Origin: Chloroflexota bacterium
GTDB lineage: Bacteria > Chloroflexota > Anaerolineae > Anaerolineales > Villigracilaceae
Direction of reading: 5' to 3'
Assembly (NCBI GenBank): GCA_021824575.1
Contig: JAKAKJ010000033.1
Location: forward strand, 1 to 64,000
DNA length: 64,000 bases
Made by a program: the position numbers and the translations under genes. Numbering within the stretch: the first letter of the stretch is position 1; each line of letters starts with the position of its first letter. This document shows, piece after piece, positions 28,522 through 37,069 of this stretch. The notes beneath the pieces are model-generated. The model made no database searches and had not been told where the DNA came from. It saw only the letters and a program-made list of their open reading frames with translations.

Positions 28522-29435
28522 ATATTCGAGTCTCGGATCGGCGCCAATTTATTTTTCGGTTGATAGGCACGCTGCTGTCCATCGGCTTGATTATTCTCCT
28601 TGTTCGGCAGGGCGGATGGGCCGACATCGTTGATGCGTTAAAGAAAATTTCGTTCTCGAATATTTTGCTTGCTTTGGTATGTATTGTTGCCTCCCGATTT
28701 TTTGTGATCGGACGCTGGTATGTTCTTCTGCGCTCGGGCGGTGTGAAGATTTCTTTTTCCGACGCAGCTGCCCTGACTTTTACCGGACTCTTCTCCTCCA
28801 ACTTTTTGCCCACGACGATTGGTGGCGATGTGGTTCGACTGGTCGGTGCGATGCAAATGGGATACGACCGCGCGGTTTGCGTCGCCTCGATTGCCGCGGA
28901 CCGGTTGGTCGGCATGCTTGGAATGTTTTTTGCATTGCCCTTTGGCCTGGTCCCCGCATTCCAGAGTCTCCATAGTCCGATTGGCGAATCCATTGCGTTC
29001 GGCGCGTTGTTCAATCGCTTGTGGGATTTTATCAAGCGTACGGTTCAAACATTCTCGATCTGGCTCAAAAAACCGCTTGCGATTTTCGGCGCACTTTGCT
29101 GCACATGGGGACACATGCTTTGCACTTTTATCGCCTTCTCGATTTTGATCAATGGCCTCGGCGGATATGTTCCCTTCTGGCTGGTGGCGGGGCTTTGGAG
29201 CCTTGCTTATTTCGTTACACTGATCCCCATTTCGATCAACGGTTACGGCGTGCAGGAACTTTCGCTGACGTTTCTGTTTTCTTCGGTTGCTGGATTAAGC
29301 ACGGGCGTCAGTTTGACCGTCGCGGTTTTGATCCGCGCTTTATATCTGGCGGTCAGCCTCGTCGGCGCGATTTACCTGCCCGGCATCCTGGCTGCAATGG
29401 ACACCGACCGCGTCGTGGATGACGCTGGGGAATAA
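28518..29435 (+). CDS. Lysylphosphatidylglycerol synthase TM-region family protein (UPF0104-like)
   Basis: NFLPTTIGGDVVR, GYGVQELSLTFLF motifs. Confidence 0.78.
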   Translation: MNIRVSDRRQFIFRLIGTLLSIGLIILLVRQGGWADIVDALKKISFSNILLALVCIVASRFFVIGRWYVLLRSGGVKISFSDAAALTFTGLFSSNFLPTTIGGDVVRLVGAMQMGYDRAVCVASIAADRLVGMLGMFFALPFGLVPAFQSLHSPIGESIAFGALFNRLWDFIKRTVQTFSIWLKKPLAIFGALCCTWGHMLCTFIAFSILINGLGGYVPFWLVAGLWSLAYFVTLIPISINGYGVQELSLTFLFSSVAGLSTGVSLTVAVLIRALYLAVSLVGAIYLPGILAAMDTDRVVDDAGE

Positions 29436-29481
29436 ATTCCATTCCGCTTTACGATAAAATCAGGCTTTGTGTAGGGCTACA

Positions 29482-31479
29482 ATGACAGCCAGTATCAAGA
29501 CTTTTCTCAAAACATTTTTTGCCATTGGAATTGCGTTCAGCGCTCTGGCGATCTACCAGACCGAACAGCAGACGCAAGCCTTTTTGAAAATCCGCACGCG
29601 TTACAAGTGGGTGGTCGTGATGGCGGTCTTCGCAGTTAATTTGATTGTCGGCATTTATTTGCTTTTGCGCCGCGATAAAAACGATTCATTCTGGCAGCGA
29701 TTTGAGATCAAACCATCGAACTTTGTTTTGAAGATCATCGGCGTTGTTTTATTGCTTGCCGCGTTCCCGATTCTCTGGTTTGCCAAATATGATTTCTTCG
29801 GCAAGGCCGTCCCCGATTTTTTCCCGCTGATGTGGGTTTTCTGGTGGCTGGTTTTGATTCAAGCCGCCGGTTTGAAAATATTTGCGCGTACATCGTGGGC
29901 CACATCGTTTGCGCTGACTTTACTGCTTGATGGTCTCGTCTTTCAAATGTACACGATCTTCCAACCCGTCACGGCTTACCCCTTTTCGATGGGCTGGTCG
30001 GAGGCCAGCCGCTTTTATTACGGTTCGCTGCTTTTCAGTAAATCCATTTATGGAGTTCAACTTCCGCTTTCGATCTGGCATGCGACACGCTACTTCATGC
30101 TGGCGATTCCATTCCTTATCAAAGGTTTGCCGCTTTGGGCGGATCGACTCTGGCAATCGCTCGTCTGGCTTGGCGTGACGGGTTTGACCGCATGGTTGTT
30201 CGTCCGCCGTATTCAACCAAAAGATGTAATCACAAAAATTATTTTAGGTGCGTGGTTCTTTTTATACGTTTTCCAGGGCGCGGTTTATTATCACTTGCAG
30301 ATTTGCATCATCATCATTTTGATGGGCGTTTCATCAAAATATCCATGGCGTTCGCTGATTGCGGTCGTCGTTGCTTCATTTTGGGCGGGCATGAGTCGGC
30401 TCAACTGGTATCCCGTCCCGGCGATGCTGGCAATCACGCTCTATCTGCTTGAAGAACCTTTCTCGCGCGAAAATAATTTTTGGCGATATGTCGCCAGACC
30501 CGCGTTTTGGAGCATCGTTGGTCTCGTCACTGCGTTGGCGGGACAAGCTTTTTATATTGTTATTTCCGGCAACACAGATTTGAGCGCGTTCGATTCCAGC
30601 CTGCATTCGCCTCTGCTTTTCTATCGCTGGTTTCCGAATGACACGAATCCATTGGGAATCATTCCCGGTATTCTGTTGGTTTCGCTGCCGTTGATTGCGA
30701 TTCTTTTTTGGATTCTACGCGGCCACTTGAAAAATTTGTACCCTCTCCGCTGGCTGGGATTGTTGACCATGTTGTTGATTCTGTTCATCGGCGGTTTGTT
30801 CGTCAGCTCGAAGATTGGCGGCGGCGGCGATTTGCATAACATGGACGCGTTCATGGTCATGCTGGCGTTGATCGCGGCTTATTTCGTAGTCGGACGCGTC
30901 GAAACGGAATCCGCTGCGGAGCCTGCACTGAGCCGTGTCGAAGTGTCCGCGTTTGAAGCGGTGACATGGCCGTTGATCGCGTTCATGCTGATTGTCCCGG
31001 TCGCGTTCTCTTTGTCGCGCATTGTCCCGCCAATCCAATATAACAAAGCGCAAGCCGCGCAGGACTTATCCACATTGAGGCAAACAGTTCAGTCTTATAG
31101 CAAGTCTGGCCCGGTTCTTTTTATCTACGAGCGGCATCTGTTGACGTTTGATATGATTCCGAATGTCCCGATTGTTCAGGATTACGAAGTGATCGCTTTG
31201 ATGGAAATGGCGATTTCTGACAACCAGCCGTATCTCAATCGCTTCTATCAGGACTTGCAGCACCATCGTTTTGCCGCGATCGTCGCGACCAAACAAAATC
31301 TCGACGCGCACAGCGGCGACTTCGCCGAGGAAAGCGCAATGTGGAATGAACGCGTGGCTTATCATTTGTTGTGCGAGTATCAACCCATTTTGACTTTGCA
31401 ATCATCGAACATTCAGGTGTTTGTGCCGCGCGCTGCACCTGAATGTCCGGTACTTTCGCCCACGGGCGTACAACCTTGA
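29482..31479 (+). CDS. Large polytopic membrane protein, paralogue of 37070-39442
   Basis: Shared YPFSxxWSExxRFY, KIGGGGDLHNxD, SGPVLFxxERxLLxF with 37070-39442. Confidence 0.7.
   Translation: MTASIKTFLKTFFAIGIAFSALAIYQTEQQTQAFLKIRTRYKWVVVMAVFAVNLIVGIYLLLRRDKNDSFWQRFEIKPSNFVLKIIGVVLLLAAFPILWFAKYDFFGKAVPDFFPLMWVFWWLVLIQAAGLKIFARTSWATSFALTLLLDGLVFQMYTIFQPVTAYPFSMGWSEASRFYYGSLLFSKSIYGVQLPLSIWHATRYFMLAIPFLIKGLPLWADRLWQSLVWLGVTGLTAWLFVRRIQPKDVITKIILGAWFFLYVFQGAVYYHLQICIIIILMGVSSKYPWRSLIAVVVASFWAGMSRLNWYPVPAMLAITLYLLEEPFSRENNFWRYVARPAFWSIVGLVTALAGQAFYIVISGNTDLSAFDSSLHSPLLFYRWFPNDTNPLGIIPGILLVSLPLIAILFWILRGHLKNLYPLRWLGLLTMLLILFIGGLFVSSKIGGGGDLHNMDAFMVMLALIAAYFVVGRVETESAAEPALSRVEVSAFEAVTWPLIAFMLIVPVAFSLSRIVPPIQYNKAQAAQDLSTLRQTVQSYSKSGPVLFIYERHLLTFDMIPNVPIVQDYEVIALMEMAISDNQPYLNRFYQDLQHHRFAAIVATKQNLDAHSGDFAEESAMWNERVAYHLLCEYQPILTLQSSNIQVFVPRAAPECPVLSPTGVQP
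30911..30950. repeat. Dispersed repeat unit inside CDS (GGAGCCTGCACTGAGCCGTGTCGAAGTG type)
   Basis: Encodes ESAAEPALSRVEVSA, absent from the paralogue at the aligned site. Confidence 0.55.
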
Positions 31480-31485
31480 GGCTTA

Positions 31486-32187
31486 ATGAAAAAAAGATTT
31501 GGCGAATACGCCCACCGCGGCGACTATCACATCAACCCCGAAAAAGACTGGCCGTATCTGCCGGTCTATTTGGAGAAGATGAAGTTGGCGCGTGAATTTT
31601 TAAATTCATGTTCGAAAGATCAGGTCATTTATGATATGGGCTGCGGCGAGGGCGTGCTGGTCAACGAATATCGCAAGGCCGGTTATCAAATCACTGGAAT
31701 GGATTTGAATTATTCATCTGACGTTATTATTCAACGCAATTTTTTGCAGTCGGAAATTCCAGATAACTCCTTGGACATTATTGTTTGTACTGATGTGATC
31801 GAGCACTTGATTTTCTCCGATCAGGAAAAAGCCATTGCCGAGTTTGCCCGCATGTTGAAGCCCGGCGGACGCGCATTGATCAGCGTTCCAAACCTCGCGC
31901 ACCTTGCTTCGCGCATTTCATTTTTCTTTACCGGCAAATTGGTCCGCACTTCGAGCATTGATCGTCATCCCGGTGATCGGCCGGCGGGCGAATATGTCAA
32001 GATGCTGCGGAAACATTTTCGAATCACAAGGCGCAAAGGCGTCTTTCCAACGTTCCCGGTGATTTCGATCTTTACCGTGATCATGCCGTCCAACGTGATT
32101 TGGATGCACAAGCTTTATAACCATTTGCTGGGTTATCCCAATTGGTGTTTTCTCAACGTCTTCTATCTCGAAAAGCCATCGGCTTGA
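31486..32187 (+). CDS. Class I SAM-dependent methyltransferase
   Basis: VIYDMGCGEGVLVNEYRKAGY; ARMLKPGGRALISVPN. Confidence 0.85.
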   Translation: MKKRFGEYAHRGDYHINPEKDWPYLPVYLEKMKLAREFLNSCSKDQVIYDMGCGEGVLVNEYRKAGYQITGMDLNYSSDVIIQRNFLQSEIPDNSLDIIVCTDVIEHLIFSDQEKAIAEFARMLKPGGRALISVPNLAHLASRISFFFTGKLVRTSSIDRHPGDRPAGEYVKMLRKHFRITRRKGVFPTFPVISIFTVIMPSNVIWMHKLYNHLLGYPNWCFLNVFYLEKPSA

Positions 32188-32188
32188 C

Positions 32189-33319
32189 ATGAAGATTCTG
32201 CTTCTCAACAGCGAGTATCCTCCCATCGGCGGTGGCGCGGGAAATGCCAGCGCAAACATCGCGCGCTTGCTGGTCAAAATGGGAAATGAGGTGTTGCTGC
32301 TGACTTCGCATTTTGACGATTTTGCGCGCGACGAAATTTGTGACGGCGTGCGGATTGTCCGCGTCTCTGCCTTGCGCCGCAAAATGGACCGCTCGAGCGC
32401 ACTCGAGCAAATCTCGTTTATCTTCGCCGCATCTTTCCGGACCCTTGGCTTGGCGCGCCAGTTCAAGCCGGATGTCACCCTGGCTTTTTTTGGATTGCCT
32501 TCCGGCGCGGCGGCTTTGTTCATAAAATGGTTTTATCGAATCCCTTATGTCGTTTCTTTGCGCGGTGGAGATGTGCCGGGATTCCGTCCGTATGATTTTC
32601 GCATGTACCACAAAATGGCTGCACCATTCCTGCGCGTGATCTGGCACAACGCGTCAGCAGTGGTCGCCAACAGCAAAGGTTTGCATAATCTTGCATCGGC
32701 ATTTGATTCGACCATTGAAATTCCCATCATTCCCAACGGCGTTGATCTTAAGAAATTTTCCATCTCAGAGCGCGATTGGTCGTTGCCGCGAATTTTATCG
32801 GTTGGACGCGTTGTCTATCAAAAAGGTTTTGATCTCGCGATGCGCGCACTCGCCGATCTAAAAGATTTGGAATGGCAATGGTCCATTGCAGGCGATGGCC
32901 CGCAGATGTCCGTCTTGCAAGCGAAGGTTAAAGAGCATGGATTGCAAAATCGAATTCACTTTTTAGGCTGGCTGACCGCCGATCAACTCAAGGAACAATA
33001 TGCTGCAGCAAATATGTTTTTATTTCCATCGCGGCACGAGGGAATGCCGAACGCGGTCTTGGAAGCCATGGCGAGCGGATTACCTGTTGTGGCAACTCAC
33101 ATTGCAGGCAGCGAAGAATTGGTAGTGGATGGCGAAACGGGCAGGCTTGTCCCGCCTGAAGATGCGAATGCGCTTCGAGAATCGCTGAGGCCGTTTTTGG
33201 TCGACGCGCAGATGCGAGAGCAAATGGGACGCGCCGCACGCCAACGAGTCGAATCGTCGTTTAGTTGGAATCGTGTCGCAGAACAATACGAATCGATTTT
33301 AGAGAAGGCGATTAAATAA
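32189..33319 (+). CDS. Glycosyltransferase family 4
   Basis: SEYPPIGGGAGNASANIARLL, FPSRHEGMPNAVLEAMASGLPVVAT. Confidence 0.9.
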   Translation: MKILLLNSEYPPIGGGAGNASANIARLLVKMGNEVLLLTSHFDDFARDEICDGVRIVRVSALRRKMDRSSALEQISFIFAASFRTLGLARQFKPDVTLAFFGLPSGAAALFIKWFYRIPYVVSLRGGDVPGFRPYDFRMYHKMAAPFLRVIWHNASAVVANSKGLHNLASAFDSTIEIPIIPNGVDLKKFSISERDWSLPRILSVGRVVYQKGFDLAMRALADLKDLEWQWSIAGDGPQMSVLQAKVKEHGLQNRIHFLGWLTADQLKEQYAAANMFLFPSRHEGMPNAVLEAMASGLPVVATHIAGSEELVVDGETGRLVPPEDANALRESLRPFLVDAQMREQMGRAARQRVESSFSWNRVAEQYESILEKAIK

Positions 33320-35208
33320 TGTGCGGTATTTGCGGCCTATCGTATGCCAATGATCGAATCGGCGACCGCGAAGTTTTGCGGGAAATGAACGCAGCCATCG
33401 CCCATCGCGGTCCCGACAGTGACGGTTTTCATGTTGCCGAGGGCGTTGGACTCGCGATGCGGAGGCTTGCCATCATTGATGTGAAGGGCGGCGATCAGCC
33501 GATCTCGAACGAAGATGATTCGATTTGGGTCGTGTACAACGGCGAGATTTATAACTATCCCGAAATGCGCGCCGAGTTGGAAAAGCGCGGACATCGTTTC
33601 AAGACTCAAACCGATACCGAATGTGTGATTCACTTCTACGAAGATGAAGGCGAAGCGTGCGTCCGACATTTCCGCGGCATGTTTGCTTTTGCTTTATGGG
33701 ACGCGCACAAACATCGTTTGTTCATCGCGCGTGATCGGCTTGGCAAAAAACCGATTTATTACACGATTCAAAACGGTGAATTTTATTTTTCTTCTGAATT
33801 GAATGGATTGATGGCAACTTTGCCGCATCGTCCCGAAATTGATCTCGAAGCGATTGATTTGTATTTGAGTCTGCAATACGTTCCTGAGCCGCGTACGGTT
33901 TATAAAAATGTTTATAAACTTCCCGCCGCGCACACATTGATTTGGGAAAACGGCGAAGCCAAGATCAATCGTTACTGGGATGTTTCATATCAGCCGAAAT
34001 TGACCGGCACTGAAAATGATCTCGCCGAGGAGCTGCGCGTTCGTTTGCGTGAGGCGGTGAAGATTCGGCTCATCAGCGAAGTGCCGCTCGGCGCTCATTT
34101 AAGCGGCGGACTCGATTCAAGTATCGTTGTGGCGTTGATGGCCGAGTTGAGCGACGCGCCGGTCAAAACATTTTCGGTTGGTTTTCAGGAAGAAGAATTT
34201 TCTGAACTACCTTATGCGCGTGCCGTCGCGCAAAAATATTCCACCGATCATCACGAGTTCACACTGACGTATGGCGATATTCCTGCGACGCTCGAAAAGA
34301 TCATTTATCATTTTGGCGAACCGTTCGCAGATGCTTCGGCGATTCCGCTTTATCATCTCTCATTGCTGACACGTCAATATGTGACGGTTGCGTTGAATGG
34401 CGATGGCGGCGATGAAGACTTCGCGGGTTATCAACGTTACTGGCTCGATCCGCTTGCCAACGCGTATTTGCAGGCGCCTCCGTTCCTGACCCGGAATCTG
34501 ATCCCGTCCATCGCGCATCGCCTCCCCGATAGATCGACGCGCCCGGTTGGGCAGAGTCTTGTCAACGGATTCAAGCGCCTCGAACAACTGCCGCGCATGG
34601 ATCGCCGTGCCAGCATTTTGCGCTGGGGTTCGTACTTCGCACCGTGGCAGAGACAAGCGCTTTGGAAAGAAGAACATTGGGAAAATTTCCGCGCCGATAA
34701 CGCCGAATCGTTGTTGGCTGAATCGTTTGATAAAGCCAGCGGTTCTTTTCTCGACCGAACGCTTTACACCGATTTGCACAATTATTTACCCGGCGATCTG
34801 CTGGTCAAAGCCGACCGGATGACAATGGCCGCTTCGCTCGAAGGACGCTCGCCGTTCCTTGATCATGAAATCGTGGAATGGTCAGCCCGTTTGCCGGATT
34901 CGCTCAAAGTCCGGGGCCGAAGCGGAAAATATTTGTTGAAGAAAGCTTTTGCGAGGCATTTACCAGAAAACGTCAAATCACATGGTAAACAGGGATTCGG
35001 AATCCCGCTGGCGGAGTGGTTCCGCGGCCCGCTTGTGAATTGGTCGCGCGAACTTTTGCTCGGTGCAGAAAGTCCGTTGAATAGTTTATTCAATCCATCC
35101 GCTTTGCAAAATCTGATTGATGAACATACGCAAGCCCGCGCCGATCATGGCAAACGGCTGTACGCACTCTCGATGCTGGCACTGTGGATGAAGGAGACGC
35201 ATGTTTAA
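33319..35208 (+). CDS. asnB: Asparagine synthase (glutamine-hydrolysing)
   Basis: MCGICG, HRGPDSDG, GAHLSGGLDSSIVVALMA. Confidence 0.93.
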   Translation: MCGICGLSYANDRIGDREVLREMNAAIAHRGPDSDGFHVAEGVGLAMRRLAIIDVKGGDQPISNEDDSIWVVYNGEIYNYPEMRAELEKRGHRFKTQTDTECVIHFYEDEGEACVRHFRGMFAFALWDAHKHRLFIARDRLGKKPIYYTIQNGEFYFSSELNGLMATLPHRPEIDLEAIDLYLSLQYVPEPRTVYKNVYKLPAAHTLIWENGEAKINRYWDVSYQPKLTGTENDLAEELRVRLREAVKIRLISEVPLGAHLSGGLDSSIVVALMAELSDAPVKTFSVGFQEEEFSELPYARAVAQKYSTDHHEFTLTYGDIPATLEKIIYHFGEPFADASAIPLYHLSLLTRQYVTVALNGDGGDEDFAGYQRYWLDPLANAYLQAPPFLTRNLIPSIAHRLPDRSTRPVGQSLVNGFKRLEQLPRMDRRASILRWGSYFAPWQRQALWKEEHWENFRADNAESLLAESFDKASGSFLDRTLYTDLHNYLPGDLLVKADRMTMAASLEGRSPFLDHEIVEWSARLPDSLKVRGRSGKYLLKKAFARHLPENVKSHGKQGFGIPLAEWFRGPLVNWSRELLLGAESPLNSLFNPSALQNLIDEHTQARADHGKRLYALSMLALWMKETHV

Positions 35209-35962
35209 GTTTGGTCAAAATTGGGCATCGTTTTCGCGGCAGATCGATGAAACACGTTTGGAAGAAGCAATGGCATCATTGACTTCTTTATTTGGCCAAG
35301 GTGCTTTGAAGGGCAAGTCGTTTTTGGATATTGGTTGCGGCAGTGGATTGTTTTCGATTGCTGCATCGCGATTAGGTGCACAACCTGTTGTGGGAATCGA
35401 TGTTGACCGGATTTCTGTGGAGACCTCTCAACAAAATGCATCCAACTGGGATGGAAATAAAATTTCATTCCGACATATTTCTGTTCTTGATAAGGAACAA
35501 GTGAAATTGCTCGGTGAATTCGATGTTGTTTATTCATGGGGTGTTCTACATCATACCGGAGATATGAAGCAGGCATTGAATAACGCCGCGTTACTGGTTC
35601 GTCCCGGCGGTTCGTTGATGATTGCAATCTATAACCGGCACTGGTCATCTCCTGCATGGAAATTCATCAAATGGCTTTATAACCATGCAGGAAGGTTCGG
35701 CCAGCGGATGATCATTTGGATTTTTACGCCCGTCATATTTTTGGCAAAATGGTTTACAACATTCAAGAACCCGTTCAAAATGCGTCGTGGCATGGATTTC
35801 ATGCACAATATTATTGATTGGGTCGGCGGATATCCGTACGAATACGCAAGCGTATCAGAAATAACGGTCGCATTGAAACAATTGGGATTCCGCGTCGCAC
35901 AGACACACCCAGCTAATGTACCGACCGGGTGCAACGAGTTTGTCTGTGTTAAGGATAAGTAG
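35201..35962 (+). CDS. Class I SAM-dependent methyltransferase
   Basis: FLDIGCGSGLFSIAASRLGA, VYSWGVLHHTGDM. Confidence 0.87.
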   Translation: MFKFGQNWASFSRQIDETRLEEAMASLTSLFGQGALKGKSFLDIGCGSGLFSIAASRLGAQPVVGIDVDRISVETSQQNASNWDGNKISFRHISVLDKEQVKLLGEFDVVYSWGVLHHTGDMKQALNNAALLVRPGGSLMIAIYNRHWSSPAWKFIKWLYNHAGRFGQRMIIWIFTPVIFLAKWFTTFKNPFKMRRGMDFMHNIIDWVGGYPYEYASVSEITVALKQLGFRVAQTHPANVPTGCNEFVCVKDK

Positions 35963-35986
35963 CTTCCTTTGCTGCTGCGAGATTGA

Positions 35987-36979
35987 ATGCAAAAGAGAAC
36001 GGTTTCCCTAAAGTCTTTGTGGAATTATTTCAAGATTGTCTTAGCTGTCGCCCTGATTTGGTTTATCCTGACCAAGACGAATCTTAGCGAGGTGATTGCC
36101 CTACTGAAACAAGTGTCGGTGCCGTGGTTGTTGGTCAGCTTTGTTTTGTTTTGCATATTGACTTTGATCAAGACATTTCAGTATTATTTATTGACAGAAC
36201 GGCAGGCCTCTTACAGTCGCGTTTTGTACGTGGTCATCACACAGAATGCGTTCTCGAATTTCGTTGCCAGCGGTGCGGGGATTGCGTCGTACCTGACGAT
36301 GCTCAGTGTGGACGAAGGCATTCGATTCCGGAAAGTGTTTTCTTCTTTCATCATTGTCAAGATGGGTGACCTGCTCTCCGTATGGATCGTCCTGTTCGTG
36401 ACTGCCTTATACGTATGGCCTCAGATCGCGGTTGTGCGCGGCGCGGTCATCGTTTTGTTAGCCGCGATTCTTGCCGCGGTTGGAGTATTTTTGGCCGCCG
36501 CGCTTTTGCGTCAAAAGTTTATGGCGGTTGTTCGGGCCATTTTGACTGGTCTGCGATTGGATAAAGTTTCCTTCATCCAGCGCGGCGTGGATATTCTCGC
36601 CTCTTTTGCAGAACAGGATAGCGGTGCGGTGCTTCGCCGACTGTTGACTGGTTTATTGTATTCGTTGATTTATATGGGCGTTACTCTGTTGTGGTTCTAT
36701 GCAAATATCCGCGCTTATTCGCTGGTCTTTCCATTCGCGGTCGTTTCATTTGTCAACGCCTTCGTGCAGTTGATTTCGTGGATTCCGATTCAAGTCTTTG
36801 GCGGCTTGGGCGTTAATGAAACCTCGCTGGTATATTTGTTCGGGCTTTTTGGATTGCCTGCGGCGCAAATCGGAGCGATGAGCATTGGCCTGCGTGTGCT
36901 TTTGTATTTGTTTACGCTGATCGTGCTTCTATACTTGCCATTGAATAACTTGTTGTCTCGAAAAGCAGCAGCCAAGTGA
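35987..36979 (+). CDS. Lysylphosphatidylglycerol synthase TM-region family protein
   Basis: 8+ TM segments; FGGLGVNETSLVYLFGL. Confidence 0.75.
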   Translation: MQKRTVSLKSLWNYFKIVLAVALIWFILTKTNLSEVIALLKQVSVPWLLVSFVLFCILTLIKTFQYYLLTERQASYSRVLYVVITQNAFSNFVASGAGIASYLTMLSVDEGIRFRKVFSSFIIVKMGDLLSVWIVLFVTALYVWPQIAVVRGAVIVLLAAILAAVGVFLAAALLRQKFMAVVRAILTGLRLDKVSFIQRGVDILASFAEQDSGAVLRRLLTGLLYSLIYMGVTLLWFYANIRAYSLVFPFAVVSFVNAFVQLISWIPIQVFGGLGVNETSLVYLFGLFGLPAAQIGAMSIGLRVLLYLFTLIVLLYLPLNNLLSRKAAAK

Positions 36980-37069
36980 CTTTTTTGACGTTGAGGCGTC
37001 TTTGGGAATAATTGGGTAAAATGGGGTTCTGATTATTTCGATTGAAATGTCATAAACAAAAGTTCCCCT

